A stretch of 36,066 nucleotides of DNA from Desulfosporosinus sp. (GCA_027353165.1 DAIEHY010000006.1:269-36334); one strand, 5' to 3'; numbered from the stretch's first letter, positions 25,951 through 35,465 are shown. The notes: a model not told the origin generated them from the sequence alone. Numbers and translations: made by a program.

Positions 25951-26585
25951 TGGATACGAATAAGATTTGGGAGTGGACGACGGAGGAATTTTTGACGGTG
26001 TCTGCTAGTTCTTCCCCAACACCGGGCGGTGGAAGTGTCTCCGCTTATGTGGGAGCACTGGCTGCCTCTATGACCTGTATGGTGGCAAACCTGACAGTTG
26101 GTAAGGAGAAGTATAAAGAGGTTGAACCTGAAGTGAAAGAGATATTGGCTGAAGCGGAAAAAGTCCTTGGCTTGTTGAAAACTGGGTTAAGTCAGGATAT
26201 TGCCGAATTCTCCAATTTCATGGATGTTCTGAAATTACCAAAAGGCACAGATGAGGAAAAGGCTGTTCGTGCTGGCAAAATGCAGGAGGTCTTAGTCTCG
26301 GCAACAGATACTCCACTCGGAATTTCCCAAAACTGTTTCAGAGTATTGCAATTAGCACAGAAGTTAGCTCCGATCGGAAATAAAGGCGCAATTAGTGATG
26401 TCGGCGTGTCTGCTTATCTGGCTGAAAGTGCCCTTAAATCAGCCATGCTTAGTGTCGATATAAACCTACCTGGAATTAAGGATGAAGGATATCAAGAGCG
26501 AGTTAAGGCTGAACGCGCGCGTCTTTTCGAACAAGCTGCACTTATTTGTGCCGAGACAGTCGCTGTGGTACAAAGTCGGATGTAG
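25950..26585 (+). CDS. fchA: Methenyltetrahydrofolate cyclohydrolase (formiminotransferase-cyclodeaminase family)
   Basis: SSPTPGGGSVSAYVGALAASMTCMVANLTVGKEKYKEVE. Confidence 0.9.
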   Translation: MDTNKIWEWTTEEFLTVSASSSPTPGGGSVSAYVGALAASMTCMVANLTVGKEKYKEVEPEVKEILAEAEKVLGLLKTGLSQDIAEFSNFMDVLKLPKGTDEEKAVRAGKMQEVLVSATDTPLGISQNCFRVLQLAQKLAPIGNKGAISDVGVSAYLAESALKSAMLSVDINLPGIKDEGYQERVKAERARLFEQAALICAETVAVVQSRM

Positions 26586-26587
26586 AA

Positions 26588-26691
26588 TTCGTGGTTCGTG
26601 GTTCGTGGTTCGTGGTTCGTGGTTTGCGGTTCGAACCTTGGACTTCGGATTATGATCTCGAACAACGAATCTCAAATATCGAATATCGATA
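26588..26691. repeat. Heptameric tandem array (TTCGTGG)5 decaying into degenerate 7-bp units
   Basis: TTCGTGG x5 (26588-26622), tttgcgg, ttcgaac, cttggac, ttcgga(t), ttatgat, ctcgaac, aacgaat, ctcaaat, atcgaat, atcgata. Confidence 0.85.
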
Positions 26692-26732
26692 AAAAAGTGG
26701 GGTGGAATTATTTCCTCCCCACTTTTCTTTAT
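26692..26732 (+). terminator. Terminator/attenuator hairpin ahead of xseA
   Basis: aaagtgggg...ccccacttttctttat. Confidence 0.65.
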
Positions 26733-26759
26733 GTTATGATAGGCATTGAGGTGAAGTTT

Positions 26760-27962
26760 GTGCCAAAGATATGGACAGTAGCTGAACTTGTCAGTCAAAT
26801 TGGCTACGTTCTGCAGGAACGAGGGGAACTGCAAAATTGTTGGATCAGTGGTGAGCTTTCCAACTTCAAAAATCATCGTGCCTCTGGGCATTGGTATTTT
26901 ACTCTGAAAGACGAGTCATCGAGTCTTAAAGGGGTAATGTTTAAAAGCCGATCAGAACGCGTGCGTTTTATCCCAACCGATGGGCTAAAAGTGGTCATTC
27001 GGGGAAATATCCGTATCTATGAACGTGAGGGTACGATTCAGTTTTACGCGGAAGAGATGGAACCAAGTGGATTAGGCCAACTTTACCTAGCGTTTGAGCA
27101 ACTTAAACTAAAGCTTGCTGGGGAAGGTCTATTTGATCCCAAGCGAAAAAAGGAAATCCCCCGTTATCCTAAGCGAATTGGAATAGTGACAAGCCCGACT
27201 GGAGCGGCAATTCGAGATATTCTTAACATTATGGAGCGCCGGCACCCTAAGATGTCCTGGGTTCTAGCGCCTACAGCTGTACAGGGGGAGGCGGCGCCTC
27301 GAGAAGTGGCTCAGGCGATCGCTCGGCTCAATCGCTTAAGAACGGTCGATGTGATCATTGTCGGTCGAGGTGGGGGATCACTGGAAGAACTTTGGGCCTT
27401 TAATACTGAAGTAGTGGCTCGCGCCATTGCCGCATCGGTCATACCCGTAATTTCTGCAGTTGGGCATGAAACTGATGTGACTATCTCGGACTATGTGGCA
27501 GACCTTCGAGCTCCGACTCCGTCTGCTGCAGCTGAGTTGGCTGTGCCTATTCTACAGGATATACAGTTTCAAGTGAATCAACTTCTTGATCAACTTCAAA
27601 GTGGGATGAGAACGATTATTGAGCGAAAGCGTCAGAGTCTGGAGGGAATCTCTAATAGAGGCCCCCTTAAAGATCCTTTTTGGCGTATTGATCAAAATCG
27701 ACAACGCTTGGATACACTACAAATGCGCCTTCAAGAAGGCTTGACTAGATTTGTAGCGGATAAAAATGGTATACTAAAACTATTCGCTGCCAAGCTAAAC
27801 CTGTTGAGTCCCTTGGCTATTTTAGGCCGAGGATACTCGTTGACGTATGATCAAGAAGGGAATCTCCTGCGTTCAATGGATCAGGTGGAGTGCCACCAGC
27901 AGGTACGGGTTCGCCTAGGTGAAGGAAGTCTGCGCTGCGAAGTGTTAGAGAAGGAGTTATAA
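26760..27962 (+). CDS. xseA: Exodeoxyribonuclease VII large subunit
   Basis: WTVAELVSQIGYVLQERGELQNCWISGELSNFK, IVTSPTGAAIRDILNIMERRHP, GRGGGSLEELWAFN; GTG 26760 with SD gaggtga; upstream part of the track ORF is repeat-derived. Confidence 0.96.
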   Translation: MPKIWTVAELVSQIGYVLQERGELQNCWISGELSNFKNHRASGHWYFTLKDESSSLKGVMFKSRSERVRFIPTDGLKVVIRGNIRIYEREGTIQFYAEEMEPSGLGQLYLAFEQLKLKLAGEGLFDPKRKKEIPRYPKRIGIVTSPTGAAIRDILNIMERRHPKMSWVLAPTAVQGEAAPREVAQAIARLNRLRTVDVIIVGRGGGSLEELWAFNTEVVARAIAASVIPVISAVGHETDVTISDYVADLRAPTPSAAAELAVPILQDIQFQVNQLLDQLQSGMRTIIERKRQSLEGISNRGPLKDPFWRIDQNRQRLDTLQMRLQEGLTRFVADKNGILKLFAAKLNLLSPLAILGRGYSLTYDQEGNLLRSMDQVECHQQVRVRLGEGSLRCEVLEKEL

Positions 27963-27965
27963 TCC

Positions 27966-28322
27966 ATGAGCAAAGATAAATGGCTTGATGACCTCTTTCA
28001 GGAGCCTTCTGGGGAAGTGATTATGGAAGAAGTGCTTGCCTTTGAGGAAACGCAAGCTGATAGTAAAGAACAGGAATCAGAAGTCATGACCCTAGAAAAA
28101 GGACTTGAAAATTTAGAACTAATTGTTAAAACTCTGGAACAAAAAGATCTTCCCTTGGAAAAGGCTTTAAACCTATTCAAGGAGGGGGTGGGTTTAGTTC
28201 AGCATTGTTCTAATGTCTTGGATCTAGCGGAAAAACAGATGGAAATTCTACTTGAAGGTCCAGATGGACAGTTGCAGATAAGACCTGCCAGTTTTGATGG
28301 GAAGGATGAACAGCGTGTTTAA
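27966..28322 (+). CDS. xseB: Exodeoxyribonuclease VII small subunit
   Basis: LEKGLENLELIVKTLEQKDLPLEKALNLFKEGVGLVQHC. Confidence 0.92.
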   Translation: MSKDKWLDDLFQEPSGEVIMEEVLAFEETQADSKEQESEVMTLEKGLENLELIVKTLEQKDLPLEKALNLFKEGVGLVQHCSNVLDLAEKQMEILLEGPDGQLQIRPASFDGKDEQRV

Positions 28323-29181
28323 GGAAACGTTCCAACGTTATCTTACAATGTTTGAACAAACTCTTGCCCAATTACCGTGGGGAACTGATGTCTTAAATCA
28401 AAGTATGTACTATTCTCTGGTTGGCGGAGGTAAACGTATTCGACCTGTTTTAGCACTCGCTTCGGCGGAAACTGTCGGTGGTAATCCAGAACTCATTGCA
28501 CCTGCGGCTGTTGCGCTTGAGCTCATTCATACATACTCTTTAATTCATGATGATTTACCAGCCATGGATAATGATGACTACCGAAGGGGAAGATTATCTA
28601 ATCACAAGGTTTTCGGAGAAGCTAACGCTATCTTAGCTGGAGACGGATTGCTCACCTATGCCTTCGAATTATTGGCTGATCCTCAACTAGGTCAACCTGA
28701 AAGACAGCTGCGCATTATACGAGACGTTGCCATTGCGGCCGGAAAGACCGGTATGGTTGGGGGGCAGGTTGCTGATGTAGCTGGAGAGGGAAAATCACTG
28801 ACCTTGAACGAGATTGAGGAGATTCATAAAGCGAAAACAGGTGCCTTGCTGACGGCTTCTGCCCGGCTCGGCGGGATTTTGGCAGGGGGCACTGAGGAGC
28901 AGATTCTAGCCTTGACCTGCTATGCTCAAGCCTTGGGCTTAGCTTTCCAAATTAAAGATGATATTTTAGATGTCGTTGGGGATAGTGAGACTCTGGGAAA
29001 GCCAGCTGGTAGTGATCAGCGTCAAAATAAGGCGACTTATGTTTCTTTGCTAGGATTAACAGGTGCGGAGCAGCAGTTACATGCCCAAATCCAAGCTGCA
29101 TTGTCTGCGTTAAAGCCCTTTGGCGAAGAACCAATTTTTTTAAGTGAGCTAGCCTACTATATTGAACAACGTCAGCATTAA
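28306..29181 (+). CDS. ispA: Polyprenyl (farnesyl) diphosphate synthase
   Basis: GGGKRIRPVL, LIHTYSLIHDDLPAMDNDDYRRG, FQIKDDILDVVGD; track start 28294, exact start uncertain. Confidence 0.94.
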   Translation: MNSVFKETFQRYLTMFEQTLAQLPWGTDVLNQSMYYSLVGGGKRIRPVLALASAETVGGNPELIAPAAVALELIHTYSLIHDDLPAMDNDDYRRGRLSNHKVFGEANAILAGDGLLTYAFELLADPQLGQPERQLRIIRDVAIAAGKTGMVGGQVADVAGEGKSLTLNEIEEIHKAKTGALLTASARLGGILAGGTEEQILALTCYAQALGLAFQIKDDILDVVGDSETLGKPAGSDQRQNKATYVSLLGLTGAEQQLHAQIQAALSALKPFGEEPIFLSELAYYIEQRQH

Positions 29182-29195
29182 AAGAGGTCGTTTGT

Positions 29196-29636
29196 ATGCC
29201 AATAATCCCTAGTATTTTAAACAATGCTATTTTAAATTCTGCTATGATAGCATGGCTGATTGCCCAGATACTGAAAGTCATAGTCAATCTCATTATACTA
29301 AAAAAACTGAGCTTTCATTTAATGTTGAGCTCCGGTGGTTTCCCAAGTTCCCATTCCGCAACGGTGAGCGCTTTAGCCTTGGGAATTGGGAAATACTATG
29401 GATGGAATTCACCGATTTTTGCAGTAGCCATAGTTTTTGGTATGATAGTACTCTATGATGCTGCCGGGGTACGACGTGCAGCAGGCAAACAGGCAGAAGT
29501 TCTAAATTTGTTAATTGAACGCTTATATCATGGCCCTGACCCTGCCCAAAAGAAGTTAAAGGAACTGATTGGCCACACTCCTTTGGAAGTTTTCGGGGGT
29601 GTACTGGTTGGGATTAGTGTGGGGCTCTTGTTTTAA
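29196..29636 (+). CDS. DUF212 (divergent PAP2) family membrane protein
   Basis: SSGGFPSSHSATVSALALGIG, VLYDAAGVRRAAGKQAEVLN, GHTPLEVFGGVLVGI. Confidence 0.9.
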   Translation: MPIIPSILNNAILNSAMIAWLIAQILKVIVNLIILKKLSFHLMLSSGGFPSSHSATVSALALGIGKYYGWNSPIFAVAIVFGMIVLYDAAGVRRAAGKQAEVLNLLIERLYHGPDPAQKKLKELIGHTPLEVFGGVLVGISVGLLF

Positions 29637-29680
29637 CGAGTTGGGACTTAACCGGACCAAAAAATGAGGGGGCAAATAGG

Positions 29681-31567
29681 ATGGGGCTACTCGGGACAAT
29701 TCAAGAGCCAAAGGATTTGCGCTTGTTAGACTTGACCGAGCTAAAAACACTAGCGCAGGAGATTCGGCAAGAAATGATCGATGTGGTTTCCAAAAATGGA
29801 GGACATTTGGCGCCGAACCTTGGAGTGGTAGAACTTACCTTGGCTTTACACCGGATATTTGATAGCCCTAACGACAAGATTGTCTGGGATGTAGGTCATC
29901 AGACTTATGTCCATAAGCTATTAACAGGTCGCTTAGAACGTTTTAAGACCATTCGTAAATATCAGGGATTATCCGGTTTTCCAAAACGAGGGGAAAGTGC
30001 CCATGATTGCTTTGAAACAGGACATTCCAGTACCTCGATTTCAGCGGCAGTGGGGTTTGCAAAAGCTCGAGATGTTCTAAAGGAGAAACACCACGTAGTG
30101 GCCGTAATTGGGGATGGGGCAATGACCGGCGGAATGGCCTACGAGGCGTTAAATCATGCGGGTCATAGTGAAACGAATTTAATTGTGGTTTTGAATGATA
30201 ACGAAATGTCGATCTCTCCTAATGTAGGGGCAATGTCAACTTATCTCAATCGTCTGAGAACAGACCCGCTTTATGATAAACGTAAAGAAGATCTGGAGTA
30301 CCTCCTTAAACGTATTCCGGGTATTGGAACAAAAGTTGCAAAGTTGGCAGCTAAAGCAAAAGATAGTTTGAAGTATCTGCTTGTTCCAGGTGTTATCTTC
30401 GAAGAATTAGGTTTCACGTATTTAGGACCCGTTGACGGACATGAGCAGGTCTTGCTTGAAGAGGTACTTGACCAAGCTAAAAATAAAAAGGGCCCCGTTC
30501 TGGTCCACATCTTAACCCATAAAGGGCAGGGCTATAAACCTGCAGAGGAGAATCCGGATATCTTTCATGGTGTGGGTCCCTTTGACCCAGCGACTGGAAT
30601 GATAACTAAAAAGGCTGCCCCGCCCACTTACACGGCAGTTTTCGGTAATACTCTTTGTGCACTGGCCAGTCAGGATTCGAGGATTGTAGCAATCACAGCC
30701 GCTATGCCCAGCGGAACCGGACTCAATATGTTTGCTGAACAATTCCCAGAACGTTTTTTTGATGTCGGAATCGCGGAACAACATGCTGTAACGTTTGCTG
30801 CAGGATTAGCTTTTGGGGGTTTAAAACCTGTCGTGGCGATCTATTCCACGTTTTATCAGAGAGCGTATGACCAAGTACTGCACGATGTTTGTTTACAGGA
30901 AGCTAATGTAGTTTTAGCAATCGATCGGGCTGGGGTCGTTGGAGATGATGGACCAACGCATCACGGAGTCTTTGATATTTCCATGTTTAGAATTATTCCG
31001 AACTTGATTTTCATGGCACCGAAAGATGAAAATGAGTTACGTAATATGCTGTATACCGCCTTACAACAAAATGGGCCCGTTGCTTTGCGCTATCCGAGAT
31101 CAGTAGGTCAAGGTGTGACCTTGGATGATACCCTCGAGTTAATCCCAATTGGCAAAGCTGAGGTATTGCGGGACGGACGAGATGTAACTTTAATAGGGGT
31201 TGGTCCCTTAGTGCAGACCTGTTTACTGGCCGCTCAGGAATTACGACACCAAGGTGTCGATGCGGCAGTCATTAACTTGCGTTATATTAATCCGCTTGAT
31301 CGCGATGTACTTTCCCACTATGCGCAACTTACGAAAAAATTCATTACTATTGAAGACCATTCCCTCAAGGGAGGTATGGGCAGCTCGATTTTGGAATTTC
31401 TTGAAGAGGAAGGTATCAATAACGTAAGGGTAGAGCGCTTGGGATATCCTGGATTCGTCGAGCAAGGATCAATTTCTCAACTTTTCATGGCCCACGGATT
31501 ATCAATCAAAGGTATAGTGCAAGCCGCTGAACGATTGCAATTATTTCGCCGGGTGGCACAATCATAG
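29681..31567 (+). CDS. dxs: 1-deoxy-D-xylulose-5-phosphate synthase
   Basis: NGGHLAPNLGVVELTLALHR, VWDVGHQTYVHKLLTGR, GDGAMTGGMAYEALNHAG, FDVGIAEQHAVTFAAG. Confidence 0.98.
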   Translation: MGLLGTIQEPKDLRLLDLTELKTLAQEIRQEMIDVVSKNGGHLAPNLGVVELTLALHRIFDSPNDKIVWDVGHQTYVHKLLTGRLERFKTIRKYQGLSGFPKRGESAHDCFETGHSSTSISAAVGFAKARDVLKEKHHVVAVIGDGAMTGGMAYEALNHAGHSETNLIVVLNDNEMSISPNVGAMSTYLNRLRTDPLYDKRKEDLEYLLKRIPGIGTKVAKLAAKAKDSLKYLLVPGVIFEELGFTYLGPVDGHEQVLLEEVLDQAKNKKGPVLVHILTHKGQGYKPAEENPDIFHGVGPFDPATGMITKKAAPPTYTAVFGNTLCALASQDSRIVAITAAMPSGTGLNMFAEQFPERFFDVGIAEQHAVTFAAGLAFGGLKPVVAIYSTFYQRAYDQVLHDVCLQEANVVLAIDRAGVVGDDGPTHHGVFDISMFRIIPNLIFMAPKDENELRNMLYTALQQNGPVALRYPRSVGQGVTLDDTLELIPIGKAEVLRDGRDVTLIGVGPLVQTCLLAAQELRHQGVDAAVINLRYINPLDRDVLSHYAQLTKKFITIEDHSLKGGMGSSILEFLEEEGINNVRVERLGYPGFVEQGSISQLFMAHGLSIKGIVQAAERLQLFRRVAQS

Positions 31568-31599
31568 ATGGGTTCTCTTAGATAAAAGGAAGGGATACA

Positions 31600-32409
31600 G
31601 TGGCTAAAGGAAAAGAACGCATTGATATTTTAATGGTCAAAAATGGATTGTCGTCTAGTCGTGAAAAGGCGAAAGCAACCATCATGGCTGGGGTGGTGTT
31701 TGTTGGGGGACAGCGGGTAGACAAGCCAGGTGCTGAATTGCCAGAAAACGCTGTGATCGAATTAAAAGGGGAAGTTCTCCCATTTGTTTCACGTGGAGGA
31801 TTAAAATTGGCTAAAGCGGTAGATGCCTTCCGGATTCCATTTAAGGATCAAGTCGTTGCTGATATTGGCTCTTCCACAGGAGGTTTTACGGATTGTGCTT
31901 TGCAAAATGGCGCTAAACGAGTCTATGCTGTGGATGTAGGGTACGGACAGTTGGATTGGAAGCTGCGGACGGATCCTCGCGTCGTCTCCATGGAACGTGT
32001 GAATGCCCGCTATCTGAATCAGGACTCCCTTCCGGAAAAGGTTGACTGGGTCGTTTCTGATGTCGCATTTATCTCAATCACTAAGATCTTTCCGGCCATG
32101 ATCGCTATTCTTAAAGATGGAGGGCAAGTCATGTCGCTTGTGAAGCCACAATTTGAGGCTGGACGAGAGCATGTGGGGAAAAAAGGCGTTGTCAAAGATG
32201 AAAATATTCATAAACAAGTATTACAAACTGTGCTCGGTGAGGCGGAAAAGCTAGGCTTTCATATCTTAGGTTTGGATTATTCGCCAATTCGTGGTCCTGA
32301 GGGAAATATCGAGTACTTAGCTTGGCTGGGTTTAGGTGATGAATTAAGCATAGATTGGCATCAAGAGCTGGAACGCGTAGTTCACGACGCTCGGAAAGAG
32401 ACGGAATAG
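31600..32409 (+). CDS. tlyA: TlyA family rRNA 2'-O-methyltransferase/hemolysin
   Basis: S4 domain N-terminus, DIGSSTGGFTDCALQNGAKRVYAVDVGYGQLDWKLR. Confidence 0.95.
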   Translation: MAKGKERIDILMVKNGLSSSREKAKATIMAGVVFVGGQRVDKPGAELPENAVIELKGEVLPFVSRGGLKLAKAVDAFRIPFKDQVVADIGSSTGGFTDCALQNGAKRVYAVDVGYGQLDWKLRTDPRVVSMERVNARYLNQDSLPEKVDWVVSDVAFISITKIFPAMIAILKDGGQVMSLVKPQFEAGREHVGKKGVVKDENIHKQVLQTVLGEAEKLGFHILGLDYSPIRGPEGNIEYLAWLGLGDELSIDWHQELERVVHDARKETE

Positions 32410-32411
32410 CG

Positions 32412-33230
32412 ATGGAAAAAATCGTTGGTTTATGGCGAAATATGAGTAAACCGGATACGTTAACGCTGGCTCGCCAAATAAATGATTGGTTCCTAGCCCG
32501 CGGGTGGCTTGTTTTAACGGAATGGGAAGACATACTGGAACGCAAAGCTCAATTTCTTATTTCCTTAGGGGGAGATGGTACCCTACTTCAAGCAGCTCGT
32601 GAAGGTGCGTCGTTGGGTATTCCTGTCTTGGGAGTGAACTTTGGACGTTTAGGATTTCTTTGTGAAATAGAACGGGAAGATGTTTTTGGAGCTTTAGAAA
32701 AGATTTTGAATCAGGATTATAAAATTCAAGAGCGGTTGATGTTGAATGCAGTTGTCAATAAGATAGGTGAGGATAATATCTCCCACTTAGTTTTAAATGA
32801 CGTTGTTTTTTCTAGAGAGAGTACAGATGGGATCATAACGCTCCAAGTTAACCTTTCCGGAGAACTTTCCGTGAGCTATCCGGCAGATGGTTTGATCGTG
32901 TCCACTCCTACTGGTTCTACAGCTTATTCGCTTTCGGCAGGTGGGCCAATTGTCAGCCCTGATGTTCAAGCGGTTTTGTTGACTCCATTAGCCGCGCATT
33001 CTCTGTCTGCACGTCCTATGGTAGTTTCAGAAAAGGAAGAAATTCAAATTCTTTTAACGAATGGGGAAAAATGCAGGGTGACATTTGATGGTCGTCAAAC
33101 TGACTTGATTTATTCAGGTCAAACTGTAATTATCAAAGCGTCACCAATCAAGGCTCTGCTAATTCGTTTAGGAAGCAGAAGTTTTCCTCAAGTGGTACGA
33201 GAAAAATTGAGAGACCGTTGGCATGAGTAA
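32412..33230 (+). CDS. nadK: NAD kinase
   Basis: LGGDGTLLQAAREGASLGIPVLGVNFGRLGFL, YPADGLIVSTPTGSTAYSLSAGGPIV; ATG 32412. Confidence 0.96.
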   Translation: MEKIVGLWRNMSKPDTLTLARQINDWFLARGWLVLTEWEDILERKAQFLISLGGDGTLLQAAREGASLGIPVLGVNFGRLGFLCEIEREDVFGALEKILNQDYKIQERLMLNAVVNKIGEDNISHLVLNDVVFSRESTDGIITLQVNLSGELSVSYPADGLIVSTPTGSTAYSLSAGGPIVSPDVQAVLLTPLAAHSLSARPMVVSEKEEIQILLTNGEKCRVTFDGRQTDLIYSGQTVIIKASPIKALLIRLGSRSFPQVVREKLRDRWHE

Positions 33231-33281
33231 AATTTGATGCACGATGCAATAATGTACAAGGTGCGAATTAGGGGCGGTTAT

Positions 33282-33317
33282 GCACGATAAGCAAGGCTCG
33301 AACCTCGCGTATCGATA
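33282..33317. repeat. Degenerate 7-bp-periodic array
   Basis: CG/CA/CG/CG/CG at 33285, 33292, 33299, 33306, 33313. Confidence 0.5.
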
Positions 33318-33331
33318 AGGGAGGCAAGTGA

Positions 33332-33784
33332 ATGAAAGCACGTCGCCAGATGAAGGTACAAGAAATAATCACGAAGGAGACTATCCATACCCAGGAGGAT
33401 CTGGCAGAAAAACTGCGCCTTGCCGGGTTTGAGGTGACTCAAGCAACTGTGTCTAGGGATATTAAAGAAATGGGCCTGATTAAAGTTCCTGGTGCTGGCG
33501 ATGATTACCGCTATGCTGCCCCGACTGAGGCCCATCCCAATAACCTTCAAGATCGCTTAAAACGTGTTCTGCGCGAAACGATGGTATCAATCAATGACAC
33601 GGAAAGTCTGATCGTCATTCGTACCATTCCAGGGAATGCCCATGCTTTAGCGGCGGTTATGGATAACAGCAATTGGGAAGAGCTTATAGGAACGATAGCT
33701 GGGGATGATACGATTCTGCTGGTTATTAAGCCCAAAGAAGCTGTCCCGACGGTTTTGAACAGGATTAGCACCTTGCTTGGATAG
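33332..33784 (+). CDS. argR: Arginine repressor
   Basis: RRQMKVQEIITKETIHTQEDLAEKLRLAGFEVTQATVSRDIKEMGLIKVP. Confidence 0.96.
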   Translation: MKARRQMKVQEIITKETIHTQEDLAEKLRLAGFEVTQATVSRDIKEMGLIKVPGAGDDYRYAAPTEAHPNNLQDRLKRVLRETMVSINDTESLIVIRTIPGNAHALAAVMDNSNWEELIGTIAGDDTILLVIKPKEAVPTVLNRISTLLG

Positions 33785-33794
33785 GAGGGACGTC

Positions 33795-35465
33795 ATGCTA
33801 ACGGAGTTGCACGTAGAGAATTTCGGGTTAATGGAATCTGTTCGCTTGAATTTCAAACAAGGGTTGACCGTATTTACGGGAGAGACTGGCGCAGGTAAAT
33901 CAATGTTGATAGACGCTCTGGGGGTTCTCTTAGGTGGGCGAGCTAATGCTGATCTTATTCGGCACGGAGAATCACAGGCGCGAATTGAAGGCGTGTTCGA
34001 AGGTCTCGCCCAAGAGAATATGGTAAGGCTTGAGAAAGCCGGATATCCTATGGAAGAGGGCCAACTCTTCCTCTATCGTGAATTAAACTCCTCAGGAAAA
34101 AACGTCTGTCGTGTTCAAGGTCGTACAATTCCTCTGACCCTTTACCGTTCATTGTGTGAAGGACTCGTGGATATTCATGGACAAATTGAACATTTGTCCC
34201 TCTTTCGACCTGAAACTCATAGAGAGCTATTAGATGCCTTAGGAGGAGTTCAAGACGAAGTCAACAAGGTGAATCAGGCTGCCGAAGCATATCAAGCGCT
34301 GATCCGCAAAGAAAAGGAGTTGTCAATCTCGGTCGAGGAACGCCAAAAACGTGAGGAAATCTTACGTTATCAAATTGAGGAGATTGAACAGGTTAATCCC
34401 ATTCCAGGCGAAGAGGAAGAGCTAACTCAAGAAAAGAAACGCTTAAACAATGCGGAACGTATTACTAGTCTGACTTCTGAAGCCTATGTCGCACTTTATG
34501 AAGGTGTCTCGGGGAGGCAGGCTGCCTGTGATCTTTTAGGGCAAGCTCGAAAAACACTCTTGGAACTGAATCGATTGGATGGGACCTTTGATGTAATCGA
34601 GCAAATTGAATCCCTCTATTATGCGGCGGAAGACTTAGCTGAACAGGTGAGAACCTACCGTGATAGTTTTGAATTTGAACCAGGAAGGCTTGATCAGATT
34701 GAAGATCGGCTTATCCAGCTGAATAAGCTCAGAAAATACGGGTTAAAAGTGGAAGAAATTATGGAAAAGCGCTCGAGCATGATTGAAGAGTTGGAGCAAA
34801 TTACGCATGTCCAGGCGCAATTTGAAACCTTACATAAAGATCAAAAAATTACTCTTAAAGCTTATGATACCCTTGCCAAACAACTTAGTCGAAAACGCCT
34901 GGAAGTTGCACAGCGAATCGAGGAAGGATTGGCCCTTGAACTGTCAGATTTAGGCTTGGAGAAAAGTCGGTTTGAAGTTCGATTTATGCCAAATGCCGAA
35001 CCTACAATAGGTGGAGCTGAGCGGATTGAATTTTACTTTTCTGCCAATCTCGGTGAACCCCCAAAGCCTTTGGCTAAAGTTGCCTCCGGAGGGGAGATGT
35101 CTCGTTTGATGTTAGCTTTAAAAAGCTTATTAGCAAATGTCGAGTCGGTCGGAACGTTTATTTTTGATGAGGTCGATAGTGGCGTCGGGGGCAGAACAAT
35201 TCATAGAGTCGGAGAAAAACTGGCAAAAATCTCCTCTGCAAAACAAGTTTTTTGCATTACTCATGCAGCCCAAGTTGCTGCATTCGCAGATATTCATTAT
35301 GGCATCGCCAAAGAGGTAGAGGGTACGAGGACTCGTTCGAGAGTTGATTCTCTGGTAGAATCCGAACGCATTGAAGAACTTGCGCGGATGCTCGGGGGCG
35401 GAGAAATTGAAATTACTCGTAAACATGCCCAAGAGTTATGGCAACGATCGGGACGACATAGGTAA
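33795..35465 (+). CDS. recN: DNA repair protein RecN
   Basis: MLTELHVENFGLMESVRLNFKQGLTVFTGETGAGKSMLIDAL, GGEMSRLMLALKSLL, IFDEVDSGVGGRT. Confidence 0.97.
   Translation: MLTELHVENFGLMESVRLNFKQGLTVFTGETGAGKSMLIDALGVLLGGRANADLIRHGESQARIEGVFEGLAQENMVRLEKAGYPMEEGQLFLYRELNSSGKNVCRVQGRTIPLTLYRSLCEGLVDIHGQIEHLSLFRPETHRELLDALGGVQDEVNKVNQAAEAYQALIRKEKELSISVEERQKREEILRYQIEEIEQVNPIPGEEEELTQEKKRLNNAERITSLTSEAYVALYEGVSGRQAACDLLGQARKTLLELNRLDGTFDVIEQIESLYYAAEDLAEQVRTYRDSFEFEPGRLDQIEDRLIQLNKLRKYGLKVEEIMEKRSSMIEELEQITHVQAQFETLHKDQKITLKAYDTLAKQLSRKRLEVAQRIEEGLALELSDLGLEKSRFEVRFMPNAEPTIGGAERIEFYFSANLGEPPKPLAKVASGGEMSRLMLALKSLLANVESVGTFIFDEVDSGVGGRTIHRVGEKLAKISSAKQVFCITHAAQVAAFADIHYGIAKEVEGTRTRSRVDSLVESERIEELARMLGGGEIEITRKHAQELWQRSGRHR

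Noticed and set aside
26588-26691. CRISPR-like repeat array
   Set aside because: Units are contiguous 7-mers with no spacers and no cas genes nearby.
26598-26759. N-terminal extension of XseA in the ORF track
   Set aside because: Translation of the heptad repeat and hairpin; GTG 26760 with SD gives the conserved N-terminus.
29637-29680. OLE RNA between ispA-like gene and dxs
   Set aside because: Only 44 nt are available; no room for OLE.
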